From Ananas comosus (taxonomy: Eukaryota; Streptophyta; Magnoliopsida; Poales; Bromeliaceae), in the NCBI RefSeq assembly GCF_001540865.1, contig NC_033632.1, forward strand, positions 6,239,228 to 6,303,227: a DNA stretch of 64,000 bases, in the 5' to 3' direction. Shown here in pieces: positions 45,761-57,851 of the stretch (position 1 is the stretch's first letter; the number at the start of each line of letters is the position of its first letter). Position numbers and translations under genes: made by a program. The notes under the pieces are model-generated. The model saw only the letters and a list, made by a program, of their open reading frames with translations, was not told the DNA's origin and searched no databases.

Positions 45761-47577
45761 TATTTAATATAAGAACAATGATAATTAATTAAAACTTTCT
45801 ACGGTAAATTAACTTCAATTTGCCCCACTTATAGTTTATCTATATTTTTTCACATCACCACCCAATAGTTCAAAAAACTGTGCGTACGCTATTGTGATTT
45901 TATTTATATTTATTTCACCATAAATACTACTCTATTATATTGTGATTTTATATTTATTTCACCATAAATACTTAATATTAAACACGATAACAAAAGAATA
46001 TATTTTATAGGTACATGTTGGTACAATTAATATTATTCTAATATTTAATAATCTGCACTTTACTATTTTGTGATTTGTAATATTACTTTATTTTTTAAAG
46101 GCAAGTCTCTATAATGAAACAGTAAATAAAATCTCGGGATAGTTGATTACCAAGGTGACAAAGCTGCGAAGAGAAGTTTACTAAATTTTTTATCTTGCAT
46201 AAAACTGTACTTTTTGAGTGAAATTAAGTGCAACATTTTAATTAGATCATCATTGTAGCGCATATGGCCGAATAGAATTAATTTGATATAAATTCTATGT
46301 GATGTACATACATGTTAGAAGTTCAAAAGAAGACTTTCTCCCTGTGAAGTACTGATATGTTGGATCTTGAACTAGAATGCGATTGATGAGATATATAGAA
46401 TGTGATTGATGAGACATCTTTGCACACATGATATAAAGTTGGTGATTAGAGATTAATTAATTTTACTTTCCATAGTTAATTTTCATATATACCTAGTATC
46501 ATGTTGGCAATTTGAAAAAGATAAACCACTAGCAATCTACTATCTGTACAAGCCCAACTGATTAACCCTATTTTCATACTTCAAGATACCTATAAGACTA
46601 AAAATCTGTTCGACCTTACTGTAGGAAATAGTTTGAATTTATGACGTGTTATTTAAAAGTACTTCAGGGCTTGAGAATTTCATTTCTTTCTTTTTACCTA
46701 ATGGAAACTTGAAAGTTTTCAATTCACAATATGTACTACAGATAAACACACTTCTTAAGAGGAAACAAAAAAAAATGAAGAAGCAAAGAAACAGGCATGA
46801 CATTGTAATGCCCCAAACTGATTGTAGTAGTAATGAATCCAACCTTCCTCAATGAATGCACGGATGAGCCAGACATGCCAATTCATTCTTAGCTAGCTAG
46901 CAAGCCTATCACAATAATTGTAGGCTAACAAAGCTGCCCATACAGGTTCCCTTAATGTACCCAGACATCACTGTCGAGCTGTGGGCGTGCGTGTGGGCGT
47001 GTGTGTGGTCGTGGATCTGTCAATTGCGATGCGTCCTTCTGAGTGCGCACATCTTGTCGGAAGCTCTAGAGCCTATTTGGTTCGCCCATTTAAGAATAAC
47101 AATTTAATATCATATAAAATTTAGAATTTTCATCTGTGTATAATACAATTTTTTGACTTTGTTTGATTTATCAATTTTGTGATGTTTTTCTAAAAAAAAT
47201 TATATATTTCATATAGAATTGCAAGTCATGAATTTTTAATATACTCGGAAGCTTCCTATATTTCTATCTAATAGATATATTAAAATATCATTTGGTGTAT
47301 GTTTTTTTTATTACCATAATTAATGGGAATGAACACTCTATTAATAAGAATATACAAATTCATTGCACCCTCTCAGTCTAAGTACATGGCATTGTGACAA
47401 TCTTGTCACTTCAAATAGAAAATACGACATTTTCTAGAGTGCCATACATTATTGGTGAGACCAACAACTTTGTAGAGTCTATTTGGATGTCGAAACATGT
47501 TATCTAATAATAATTTAGTCAATATGAGGGCATTTTTTTGTAAGTGAAAGTTAGATTTTAACTCCTTACGCGGTATT
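45761..47577. other. Intergenic AT-rich DNA
   Basis: No gene or clear element. Short frames near 46640-46855 occur on both strands and have no domain. Confidence 0.45.
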
Positions 47578-47743
47578 CCAGTTATCAGGGACCAAGCCAG
47601 GATTTAATTCTGGGGGAGGGCCAAAAATATATTATGCAAAATATATTAATAAAACAAACTATATATAATAAAAATTTAAAGTACACAAATACAAAAAAAA
47701 AATTTTAAAAATTTTACGTACCATACAAAAATTAGAATAGTGC

Positions 47744-48028
47744 TCAGCGCTCCTTCAAGTCACGAAATTCATCAATAATTGAATCAATAGTAAACTTCTC
47801 GGCAATTTCTCTTTCAATATACACGATCAAAGAATTAGTGAGAAAGTCATCATCCATCTTATTCCGAAGATCGGTTTTGATAATACTCATCGCGGAAAAT
47901 GCCCGTTCAGTTGTTGCAGTTGAAACTGGAAGAAGTAATACAAGTTTAACTAATCTGTAGAGAAGTGAATATATTTCTGACTTTCTTGTTGCCACCAACC
48001 ATTGACATAATTCAGAAATAGTTGTCAA
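47744..48028 (-). pseudogene. hAT transposase C-terminal dimerisation domain
   Basis: The frame reads ELCQWLVATRKSEIYSLLYR, then LLPVSTATTERAFSAMSIIK, then LRNKMDDDFLTNSLIVYIER. The PVSTATTERAFSAM block is diagnostic of the hAT dimerisation domain (Dimer_Tnp_hAT, PF05699), of the TTF/ZMYM1-like group. No DDE/RNase H-like catalytic region or BED finger is present upstream in the element. The C terminus DEFRDLKER ends in a normal stop. Confidence 0.9.
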
Positions 48029-48411
48029 TTACTTAAATAGTTGAACAAACAACAACTAATAAATCAAGAGCGTACCATACAATGACATAAAAGAAAATAT
48101 TTAGTTATTCACGATTGACGGTTCACTCACCGATCAGGCGGTCACCAAAAAATTATTCAAAAGAAGCTGATAGTCCAGAAGGGTGTAGGCGTGTAGCCGT
48201 GTAGTTCGAGGCGCCGAGCGGCCCGAGCCCGAGCGGACGAGCGGCGAGGGGCGAGCACCACCGGCGGCCAGCGTTCGGCGGTCCGGCAAGCTAGAGAGAG
48301 ATTGAAATTTGAGATAAGTTAGAGAAAGAGAGAGCTCTGAGCCTGTGACTCTCGGAGGCTGGGAAATGGGAATGGAAGTGTGGAAATGGGAGAGAGAGAA
48401 AGAAAGTGTGG

Positions 48412-48416
<5 letters not shown>

Positions 48417-48460
<44 letters not shown>
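48417..48460. repeat. (GA)n microsatellite inside the hAT element
   Basis: A perfect GA run of about 44 bp. Confidence 0.95.
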
Positions 48461-48463
<3 letters not shown>

Positions 48464-48895
48464 GGTTAATTAGTGTGGATTGACAGATTGTGGTGCACTG
48501 GTGTGGGAGGAGGCGCCGAGGCGACTGGCGAGCGTCGGGCGAGCGGCGGGCGGCGCCTGGGGGTGGGCATCATGATGCATGCGTCATGCTGCTCATGCAT
48601 GAAGCGTGGCCCACAAGCAACTTTAGTGTTCAAAACAATTGCAGTTTGGTCCCTAAAAATTATAATATTTTAATTTTTTGAACAACTTAAGACTAAACCT
48701 TTTTGTAATTTTAAAAAGTTTGGGGGGGCCATGGCCATTGTCGGCCTATGCATGGCCTCGTCCCTGCCAGTTATGATTCGATAGGATAGTGACGTAGGCT
48801 TAAAAGCTGTCTGATATAAGATGAGTAAGGATGGAAAAATTAATGAACTACTTTACTTCAGGAAATAGGACCCTCAGACGAGTGTCAAACAGTAA

Positions 48896-50392
48896 TTCTG
48901 CAGTATGCGGATGACACATTATTCTTCGCAAAGCCCAAGATGTCTGCTATGCGTAATCTACTTTTTATCTGGAAGATGTTTGAATGGGCATCTAGCCTTA
49001 AGATAAATATGAACAAGACGGAACTTTACCACTTGGGAATTACCGCAAACAGAGCGAAACGATATGCGGACATTTTGGGGTGCAGAGTCGGTAGCCTACC
49101 GTTCCGCTACTTGGGCCTTCCGCTACATATCAACCCCCTTCGTAAGGAAGAGTGGATGCCGATCATCAACCGCATCGAGACGCGCATTGAAGGATGGAAG
49201 GCAAAACTCCTCACACAAGGGGGGAGACTCATCTTGGTCAACTCGGTACTCTCGAATCTTCCGTTATTCTACTTTGCAATCTTCAAAGTACTGCAATAGG
49301 TGCTGAAACGAATTGAAGCGCTTAGAAGATCCTTTTTTTGGAAAGGGTGTTCCAAAATTTCGAGTGGTTCTTGCCTCGTGGGTTGGAAAACGATTTGTAG
49401 GAGCAAAAAAGAAGGAGGTCTAGGGATAAAAGATATGGAAGCTATGAATAAAGCGCTTTTAGCAAAATGGTGGTGGCGTTTTTTCAACGAGAAATGTCTG
49501 TTATGGGGGAGGTTGATCACTGCATTATATTACACCAGAAGACGGCCGCTACGCGAAGGTAGATCCTTCAGACCTTACTCTCAGTGGTGGAGAAGTGTGA
49601 TGAGCTGTCAAGACGTGTTCAAATGCGGTATTTCGTATGTTCTCGGCGATGGGAAAAATATCAGATGGTGGTCGGATATTTGGATCGATGAAACCTCTCT
49701 TAGTACCCGATTTCCACGAATCTTCGGCAGTATCACAAATAAGAAAGCCACGGTCTCACAATGTTGGAACGAAAGAGGGTGGAGATGGCGCTTCTTAACC
49801 AGCTTTGATACGCCTACCAATGGTCAGAACTGCCAACAGGCGGCGTTGTTCAAAAACCTTCTCTCTCACTATAGCCCATCAGATTCACAGGACAAACTAA
49901 AGTGGCGTTGGACCGCCAACCAAATCTTTACCGTCAAATCACTTTATGAATTCATCACCGACGGAGGACAGACTGATACTTCGTACGATCATCTATGGGG
50001 GTTAAAAATCCCGCTCAAACACAAAGTTTTCATTTGGATTCTACTTCGAAAGAGATTACCTACGGCAGACAGATTGCTTCGCCGAGGGTGTATTGTGGAT
50101 CAGCACTATAGGTTCTGTGTGTTACTAGCCGAAACCGTTGACCACCTATTCCACGACTGTATCGTCGTCAGATTTCTTCGTTGTAAAGCAGGAGCCTTAG
50201 TGGAGGAGATTTCGGATGTGGGGGATGTATGTCACCTGTGGACACAGATCTCGGACATTCCCGAGGCCATTACAAGATCAAAATTGTTAACCAAATTGGC
50301 GGCAATTTGGTGGGTTGTCTGGAGCGTAACGGCGTGTGCTTCCGCGACGTGCCCCTTAATGTTTCCAGGACTCTCGAACGTGTCGCCGTTTT
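48896..50392 (+). pseudogene. LINE ORF2 C-terminal part
   Basis: RT fingers and the N-terminal endonuclease are missing. The frame is broken by one stop at 49297-49299, and the end shows a shift near 50320. The region from 49300 to about 50390 is otherwise open for 364 codons, which suggests a fairly recent insertion. Confidence 0.85.
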
Positions 50393-50603
50393 GATCGAAG
50401 CCTGGAACGAAGCACTTTGATTATCTCCCGGCCTTGGTGCTCTACCCTCTGTTTACCCTTTTGTTTATTTTGGTTTGCTCGTGTTTACTGGGTCTCATGG
50501 ACCTGGTTTTTGTTGTCTTGTTGTTTTCTCTTGTTTTTCTCCTCTTGTTCCCTCGATTCGGAGGCCCTGGCTGCTTCCAAATTGTATGCTAAATTCATTT
50601 TGC

Positions 50604-50640
50604 TTAATGAATGAAGCAGGTAGCTTGCTACCTATTTCTC
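50604..50640 (+). other. LINE 3'-terminal hairpin
   Basis: GAAGCAGGTAGCTTGCTACC followed by TATTTCTC. GGTAGC and GCTACC pair around a TT loop. The same tail ends the LINE at 40394-41782 and, with a changed stem pair, the SINE at 62604-62775. Confidence 0.8.
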
Positions 50641-50676
50641 AAAATAATAATAATAATAATAATAATAATGAACTAC

Positions 50677-50960
50677 AAAATCTCCTTCTACAATAAGTTT
50701 TGAGTCCTATTTATAATGAAATTAAGAAAATTCAAATCCTATTCTATTCTAAATCAAATCTCAAAATTTTATCAATTTTACTAAAACGAATTTATTTAAT
50801 CCTAATTTAAAACTTTCAAAGTCACATCCCTAATTTTTAGGAAATTGTTCCTCATAAAAAATCCTAAAAAATAAAAAATTACTAACATAAAATTAAAAAT
50901 TAAAAAAATAAAATTATAATCCTAATTATTTTTTTGACTACGTTATTCACAGCAGATCTC
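50677..50960 (-). mobile_element. Gypsy-associated direct repeat, copy B (candidate LTR remnant)
   Basis: 'aaaatctccttctacaataag' onward matches 52663-52955 over about 290 bp with some 15-20 percent visible differences. Its left part is displaced to before 48851 by the LINE insertion ('ggaaaaattaatgaactac' against 'gcaaaaaattaataaaattcc'). Non-coding. An LTR role is inferred from the gypsy pieces between the two copies. Confidence 0.55.
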
Positions 50961-51348
50961 GCCCTTGAGATCAACTCAAATATTTTCGCGGTGTTGATCA
51001 AATTCAGAAAGTAACATGATCTGTTAATGCAATGCAAGTCCTGCGATATGAGCGAACTGATTTAATAAAATGATCTTCTTGAAAATATGAAAGTTGAACA
51101 CGATACAAATTCCCATCCAATGATGCACTCGATTGTGTCAGGCCAGTCGATGAAGTCTTTTGCTTGTAAGCATGCAAAATATCCGAAAAGGTATATCTAG
51201 ATGCTGGATACCCACCGCCAATCAACTCGATCTTTTAGGCGACTTTGCACAAATGGTTCTCACCCTGGAGAACACCTATGGAACGGGTTTCCAAAGTAAA
51301 AGCTAAAGACTTCAAATCACGGTCGTTGTTAGGGCTTTGGGTTCCGAC

Positions 51349-51588
51349 CTAAGAAAGACATTTGGTCAATGTCTTAATCTGCCTTCTCAATTTTTCGATC
51401 TTGATATCATGAAAATCTTGCCTTCTTTGGGATAGTCCACAAGAAAGATCATGGCCATTTTGGTTGTCCAAAGTACAAACATTTGCATTCCGATTCTGAT
51501 TTGACAATTTTGGTTCTGTCTTCGACCGCCAGCCATTATACATGACCAAGAAACACTTCCAAAGGCTCGGTCTAGCTCTGATACCAAA
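51349..51588 (-). pseudogene. Gypsy primer-binding site and gag start
   Basis: On the minus strand TTTGGTATCAGAGCTAG (about 51572-51588) matches the initiator-Met primer site. Shortly downstream MAGGRRQNQN and, after a shift, IEKLRRQIKTLTKCL resemble the beginning of plant gypsy gag proteins (MAGRR..., LRRQVE...). The frame is broken. Confidence 0.6.
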
Positions 51589-51599
51589 TGTTCGATCAT

Positions 51600-52400
51600 G
51601 GCCAGGACCACCCCTAACTCCTTAGCTTCTTCGTGAAGCCCTTCAGGCACAACATGCTAACGCCCTTCTCTGGTTTAGTCATCGGGCTATTCTTTTCTTT
51701 TATAGGACTCAGAGTAATCCACACATTATCCTTCCAAAAAGTATAAGTGTTTTGCCTCCCATCATGAGCTACCTTTCAATCAAACTGCCACAGCCTACCC
51801 AATAGGATATATATAGTATGCATCCATCGGCACAACGTCACACCAAATCTTGTTGAAACACTTGTTTATGATCGACAAAGAAACTAAGCACCTCAAATCA
51901 GCATTCAATCCATGGCCCTTCTTGAACCAAGTCAACCTGTAACAGTCGTGGATGCTTCTCGGTTGCTAAACCAAGCTTCTTCACATCCTTCTGTGGTATG
52001 ATATTCTTGGTACCGCTGCCATCAATTACTACTTTGCAGACCTTATCCTTCACCGTGCAGTGCATATGAAAGATTATTGGCGTGCCGCCAGTCATCCTTC
52101 TTTTCTTGTTACGGCGCCACCAACATCTCCTTTATAACTAAGGCAGTGCCCGGCCCAATCTCCATTAATGCCTTCGGAATCTTCTTCATCATCGACTTTC
52201 GTGTCATACTACAGTTCGTCCGAATTCACCAAACTCATCATCCAGATTCTGCTCGATGTAAAGTTGTTTTTCCGGGCGGTTGTTGTTCTTCCAGCAATCC
52301 CAGGCTAGGTGACCAAGCTCTCCACATTGAAAACAAGTGGCACCAACTATATTGCTCGGCATGGCTCTACTTGCTCCTGGTTCGGTTGTCACTTAAGCTC
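51600..52400 (-). pseudogene. Ty3/gypsy gag zinc knuckle and protease remnant
   Basis: Minus strand. CFQCGELGHLAWDC (about 52295-52336) is a CCHC knuckle (C-x2-C-x4-H-x4-C). It is followed by FHMHCTVKDKVCKVVIDGSG and KNIIPQKDVKKLGLATE, the start of a retroviral-type aspartic protease with the DSG triad altered to DGSG by a small change. Broken pieces near 51660-51850 resemble MDACHILLGRPWQFD-type sequence beyond the protease (here GRLWQFD and KEKNSPM). Several shifts and stops make it dead. Confidence 0.8.
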
Positions 52401-52539
52401 TGAATGAATCCCTTGTTGTCCCGGATCTGAATACTTCGCTCCCGAAGCGATTCGATTTGTTCCCAATCTAGTATGATTCTGTTGCGTCTCAACCGCTTGG
52501 GCAACAAGCTTGAGTTTTAGGGCAACAAGCTTCATCTTC

Positions 52540-53195
52540 TTACCCTCGAGCCCTAATAACAACTCACGCAGGTTTAAAACCCACGTAATAAGATGAAAAA
52601 GCACAAGAATGGAAAAGTGATAAACAATCTCTTCCAAGAGAGAGCAAAAAATTAATAAAATTCCAAAATCTCTTTCTACAATAAGTTTGGATCCTATTTG
52701 TAATAAAATTACAAAATTCAAATTCAAATCCAAATATAAATCAAAACTCAAAATTTTAGCGATTTTTCTAATACAAATATATCTAATCCTACTTAAAAAC
52801 TTTCAAAAACTATTCCTAATTTTTAGGAATTTATTCCAACAGAAAAATCCTAAAAATATAAAAAATCACTAAAACAAATTTACCAAACAAAAATCTAAAA
52901 TCTTTAGAAAATAAAATTTAATTATAGTTATTATTTTGACTGCGTTAGTATGTCTAACGAAGTCTAAAATGCGCTTGATCGAGATGAAAGAAGCACTAGA
53001 ATGATAAGAAAGAAGAATCTCTTCTAAAACAAAGATAGTTGCTATTTCTCCAAAAAATATTGTCTTTACAAAACCTAATTAGCCTTTATATAGAGGCACT
53101 CATCTAAGCACGAAACACAAAATTAATACAAGTCTAACCCTAATAAGTCATATATATTACAGAACTCTGGTCTGTCTTGAAATAATAAAAGAAAA
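52540..53195 (-). mobile_element. Gypsy-associated direct repeat, copy A, with promoter-like part
   Basis: 52663-52955 matches copy B. To its right (minus-strand upstream) lies CCTCTATATAAAGGC near 53086-53100, a TATA-like box, supporting an LTR-like identity. On the minus strand the readable gag C-terminal part (QQNHTRLGTNRIASGAKYSD) starts just after the repeat, with no primer site in between, so the element is rearranged. Confidence 0.5.
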
Positions 53196-53760
53196 AAAAA
53201 GATTTTCAAAATTAATTAAAAAAATTAAAACTGTAAATTTATGGGTTAAGGCAATTAAATTTGGGTACAGAATTGAGCCGGAACGACGAGAAAGGTTCAA
53301 CTCATGTGTCTCAAAAAGATGTTTTCGAATTGGAGCTGCACACTGAATAAGAACACCCGAACACAAAATTATGGCCACTTTATCGTACTCAGGTTGGAAC
53401 CGCATCAACTAGACCTTAATTGGTTTTATTTCAACCAGATTTCCCACTTTTCCATACCTAAGGCCAGAACATCGACACCATTTTTTCACCTTTAAGATGA
53501 TTTATTTTAACGAAAAAATGACTTGCGAACGGAATATAGTATGCTTTTCTACGTAAATATATAATCTTCTTCTCTACTAGTCACTGACAGCTTTTGAACT
53601 AATCAAAAAGATACGCTGAAGAAAGTCTTTGTATATTCAAACATATTCTTAATTAAGTTTTAAGTTTTTCAATTGTATTTGTGTTGTGTAATATGATATA
53701 AAGTTTAGAGAGAAATGATTTTATATTTTTATTTTATAAAAATAAAAAAGATCTATAACT
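53196..53760. other. Unassigned stretch
   Basis: No domain-bearing frame and no repeat recognised by eye. Confidence 0.4.
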
Positions 53761-53763
53761 AAG

Positions 53764-54307
53764 AGTGCGTCTGGTATGCTTCTGGAAACACGGAGCGCTC
53801 CGTGCTTTCAAGTCGTTTTCGATGTTGGGACTTTCGAATCAACGATCAACTCCGTTAGACTTGACCTAGAATATTTTAAGTATCTAGACAATAAATTTTG
53901 CAATTTTTTTATATCATTTGCCTAGTGATTGAAGTGGCTCAAAATCAACGGCTGAAAATAAAAATCTTACAAAATATGATGATATGACATTAAAATTTTA
54001 GATCAGAAATATTGATCTTGTTTTATATAGTATAAAAAATTTTCTATCAAAATTTCATGTGATTTGGATATTTCTACACCGTTAAACTTGCAAACGGCTC
54101 ACCACGACCTTTAAAATTATTGATTTTGAGCTCCTTCGATCAGTAGGCAAATGATATCGAAAAATCACAAAATTTATTTTCTAGGTACTTCAAATATTCT
54201 AGATCAAGTTTAAAAGAGCCGATCGTCGATTCGAAAATTCCAACATCGAAAACGATTTGAACGCACGGAAGGCTTGCTACTTTCAAAAGTATACCAGCTC
54301 ACTCCTA
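53764..54307. mobile_element. Long palindromic MITE, GGAAACACGG tip
   Basis: The left tip TGGAAACACGGAGCGCTCCG followed by TGCTTTCAAG forms a hairpin. The right end GAACGCACGGAAGGCTTGC and TTTCAAAAGTATACCAGC is a decayed partner. The arms are inverted through 'cgttttcgatgttgggact' and 'aaaattccaacatcgaaaac'. Confidence 0.8.
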
Positions 54308-54483
54308 AAACTTATGTTTTAATGTATCGTTGGCTGTGATCCGATCTCTCAGTCACGGGCTGAGCAAACTTTGGCCCAACGTAGAGTTTTCTTTAGATTA
54401 GAAATCTAAAAGCTTCAGTTTTCTTTTTTTTTTTTTATTCATTCATCTATTTATTATTTTCACATTTCTGCCCGTTTGGTTTA

Positions 54484-55405
54484 GGGCATGTTTGGTTGCT
54501 CGAAAGTCAGCGAAGTGAAAAAAGTCACTTTTATGAAAGTGACTTTTACAAAAGTGAATTTTCAGTTCGATTGTTTGGTTGCTATAAAGTAAAAAATTAA
54601 AACTATAATTTTTTAATTTTTTAATTATTAAATTATATATAAATAGGTGAAAATATAAACAAACTACTTATACATACAATTTAAATTAAAAATTTAAATT
54701 TAAATTAATATTTAGAATTCAAAGTTATTTTTAAAATTTAAATTTAAACTTAAATCTGAGTTGAATTTATAATTAAAATTTAAGACATAAATTTAATTTA
54801 CAATTTGAATTTAAAATTTAAGTTGTAACTTAAAAATGAAATTAAATTTTAAAATAAAAGTTCAACAAAAAAATTAGAATTTAAATTTAAATTTAAATTT
54901 AAATTCTAGAATTCAAATTTAAATTCAAATTCAAATTTACATTCTAGAATTCAAATTTAAATTTAAATAAAAATTAGAATTTAAATTTAAATTTAAATTC
55001 TAGAATTCAAATTTAAACAAAAAATAAAATTTAAATATTTAGATTTAAATATAAAGTCAAAAATTTGAATTTAAAATTTTATATTGAATTTTAATTTACA
55101 AATAAAATTTAAAACGTGATCATAATTTTAATTCAAATTTAAAGTGAAATTGAACTTTAAAAATAAATTTAAATATTAAAGTTAAGACCGAATATATAAC
55201 CTTTTAGCTAAGCTCTCCACTTTCGATGACTTCTGTATTTTTTGAGCCGAAATCAAAAAAGTGATATTTAGTTATAACTCACTTTATCAGCGTACTTTCG
55301 TAAAGTGACTTTCATATTCATTTTCATAAACCAAACAACCGATAAGATATCACTTTCTAAAAGTACCACTTTCAATGCTACACTTTCGGCGAAGCAAATA
55401 TACCC
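54484..55405. mobile_element. MITE with AAATTTAAA-rich core
   Basis: Left GGGCATGTTTGGTTGC and right GCAAATATACCC are inverted termini of Harbinger-like appearance. Subterminal 'aaagtgacttttayaaaagtga' phrases recur in inverted form near 55260-55375. The centre (54600-55190) is made of AAATTTAAATTC words. The flanking triplets TTA and TAC do not match exactly. Confidence 0.65.
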
Positions 55406-55748
55406 TACACGAACTCATAAGTGTAACACAGAAAACACGATGATCTCACACAAAGCTGTATCATCCAAAATATTAATCTGATAAAAACTTAATGACTCAA
55501 AAACTGTCTTAGTAATCCTGCTTAAGTATATCATGAAAATCAAAGGAAACCATCTCTAGAAAAATGTTCCCACGAGATGGAATGCGAGATCGGAAAAGCC
55601 GGTGCAATTCACAAAATAAATAAATAAATAAATAAAAATAAAAAGATAAAGAGGGTGAAATAAACTAATGGATATAATGGAAAAAAATATAACAGTCGAA
55701 ATTGCCGTATATAACAGCGTGCAAAGTATTTTTCATTGCAATTGTGGT

Positions 55749-56085
55749 TAGGAATGTCAACGGGTGGGATTCGAGATGAATTTTCAGAAACCATCCGAAT
55801 CCGACTCCAAACTCAAAATCCGAACCTGAACCCAATAGATTTTAGAAATTCATGTCCAAACCCGAACCCGACCAAAAATCTAAAATCCGAACTCAAATCC
55901 GAACCCAAAAATTCCAACCCGAAACAATTATTTCTCTTTCAATATTTAAAAATATATTAAATTAAATTTAAATTTTTAAAATACAAATTGAAATATCCGA
56001 AAATTCATATCCGAATTCATATCCGTCGGGTTTTTGTTTTTGATTCGAATAAAATTTTAGATATTTTAACCGGTTGACATCCCTA
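55749..56085. mobile_element. hAT-like MITE, TAGGRATGTCAACSGG ends
   Basis: It starts TAGGAATGTCAACGGGT and ends ACCGGTTGACATCCCTA. The 8-bp flanks ATTGTGGT and ACTGTGGT differ by one base. The body is rich in CCGAAT words. 337 bp, non-coding. Confidence 0.8.
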
Positions 56086-56498
56086 ACTGTGGTCAATTGT
56101 TTTGTATTAATTAGTAGCTTTCTTAATTAATGACTAATAGCGGTTGTGAGGGATGATTAGCAATTAAGCTCTACAGTAAATAAACTTTTAATGCTGTTTT
56201 ATGGTGCGCTCTCCTGGGCCATTTTGACTTGGCCCACTATAGAGTTTTCCTTAACACCAAGTTTATGAAATTAAGAAGGTGTTTGGCCTGGATATTAATT
56301 GGATATTAATTAGGAAGCAATTTTAATTAGGGCCAAAATTATTTTTTTTTTAATAGAGTGATTAAAAAAAAGATTTTAGTTATTATTCTTTTCCCTGATT
56401 GCGAGGTGAGTAGTCCATCACCATGACGAGAATCAGTCGGCACAATGAGTTAGTCTGTTGTCAGAGTTTATATATATAGAGAGAGAGAGAGAGAGAGA

Positions 56499-56740
56499 TT
56501 GAGCTAGAATACTCTCAAAAGCACCAAATGGGGTGGTGCTTTTGAGTTTTTAGCCATTAGATGGAGAGATGTAGGATTGAGATGTAGGATTGAGATGGTG
56601 GTGATAGATGGTGGTAGCTAGGTGGAATAGTGTTAGATCCAAAGGCTATTAGTAAGCCACTTCGTCCCTACTCGAACCGTGATTGACAAACTCAAAAGCA
56701 TAACCCTATTGGTGCTTTTGAGAGTATTCTAGCTCAACTC

Positions 56741-56743
<3 letters not shown>
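56499..56743. mobile_element. Short hairpin-tip MITE, CTCAAAAGCACC group
   Basis: CTCAAAAGCACC (56514-56525) pairs with GGTGCTTTTGAG (56535-56546). The right end has CTCAAAAGCA (56691-56700) and GGTGCTTTTGAG (56711-56722). The outer bases are GAGCTAGAATACT and AGTATTCTAGCTC. Confidence 0.88.

Positions 56744-56815
<72 letters not shown>
56743..56815. repeat. (TA)n(GA)n microsatellite
   Basis: The composite repeat at the right tip of the short MITE. The counterpart in copy 2 is at 57855-57920. Confidence 0.95.
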
Positions 56816-56817
<2 letters not shown>

Positions 56818-56875
56818 GGACTAGAATACTATTAATAGTATTTTTTTTTTTTTGCTATCAAGTTTTTAGCCTTTG

Positions 56876-56952
56876 TGTCGGATTGTTGGTGCTAACCATT
56901 AATCTCAAAAACTCGAGCTGTTAAAAATACACAACCAATTCACTTAAAGCAT
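56876..56952. mobile_element. TRIM LTR fragment
   Basis: TGTCGGATTGTTGGTGCTAA onward matches the first 77 bp of the TRIM LTRs at 43373 and 59969 and then stops. Repeated in the duplicated copy at about 57985-58065. Confidence 0.75.
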
Positions 56953-57481
56953 ACGAACTAGTAACCCAAGCAATGCGACGAATAGATAATTGAAGAAAAC
57001 ATATAAAATATCGACAAAAAAAAAGAAAACAGCAATTAAAAATGGTGATGATAAGGGGTGGGATTTAACTTGTCGCTCACTCCGTTAATATTTCGTTAAA
57101 TTATATACAAAAAACTTCAGATACTCCACCTAGGTTTATCGAATATTTACTTTAGTACTCTTTAGTTTTAACTTTATCACTGATTTAATGAAAAAAAAAT
57201 TAGTGGAATCGATAATAAAAAAATAAAAATGAAACCACCGGACACTAAATTGATACAATTTAAATCACAAGGTAATAAAGTGAGAAAGTATGAAACCACA
57301 GAGATGGTATTTGAAGTTTTTTTTTTATATATAATTTGAATATATTGTATTTTCTAAAAGAAAAAAATAAAAATACACTGTACTTTTATTCGAATTTTAG
57401 AAAAGACTCAACCTAAACAAATTTGTTGGTCAATACTAGTTAGAGTGCACATGAGAAAATCTCCAGTGATATAATATATCT

Positions 57482-57601
57482 GCAGTTTTATTAGAATTTA
57501 GTTATTATTCTTTTTCCTGATTGAGGCGAGGTGAGTAGTCCATCACCATGACGAGAATCAGTCGGCACAATGAGTTAGTCTGTTGTGAGAGTTTATATAT
57601 T

Positions 57602-57640
<39 letters not shown>

Positions 57641-57851
57641 CTAGAATACTTTCAAAAGTACCAAGGGAGTGGTGTTTTTGTGTTTTTAGCCATTAAATGG
57701 AAAGATGTAGGATTAAGATGATGGTGGTAGGTGGTGGTAGCTAGGTGGAATAGTGTTAGATCCAAAGACTATTAGTAATCAAGGACTAGATCCAATGGCT
57801 AAAACTCAAAAGCATCACCCTATTGGTGCTTTTGAGAGTATTCTAGCTCAA

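Larger units (their letters stand above)
47586..48766 (-). mobile_element. hAT element, internally deleted
   Basis: The termini are CAGGGACCAAGCC and its inverted partner GGCCTCGTCCCTG. They are flanked by a perfect 8-bp duplication CCAGTTAT (47578-47585 and 48767-48774), the hAT rule. The 1181-bp body keeps the last part of a transposase on the minus strand (47744-48028) and a GC-rich 5' region. It lacks most of the transposase, so it is non-autonomous. Confidence 0.93.
48852..50665 (+). mobile_element. 5'-truncated LINE with RT end and zf-RVT
   Basis: The readable ORF2 begins at ILQYADDTLFF (48896-48930), with the YADD catalytic motif of plant L1-type RT. It passes CRVGSLPFRYLGLPLHINPL and LLTQGGRLILVNSVLSNLP, is interrupted by TAG at 49297-49299, and resumes RIEALRRSFFWKG, KKEGGLGIKDMEA and WGLKIPLKHKVFIWILLRKR. 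The zinc part reads CVLLAETVDHLFHDC, with one Cys of the first pair missing. The 3' end is GGTAGCTTGCTACC plus CTATTTCTC and an (AAT)n tail. An 11-bp duplication TAATGAACTAC (48841-48851 and 50666-50676) flanks it. Confidence 0.93.
56374..57480. repeat. Tandem duplication, copy 1 (about 1.1 kb)
   Basis: It starts with 'tttagttattattcttttccctgatt' and holds GGTGAGTAGTCCATCACC, a TA/GA run, a short MITE (56499-56743), microsatellites, a MITE left tip, a TRIM LTR fragment, a decayed Mutator-like MITE arm (about 57040-57330), and the phrase AATACTAGTTAGAGTGC. Copy 2 has the same order. Confidence 0.88.
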
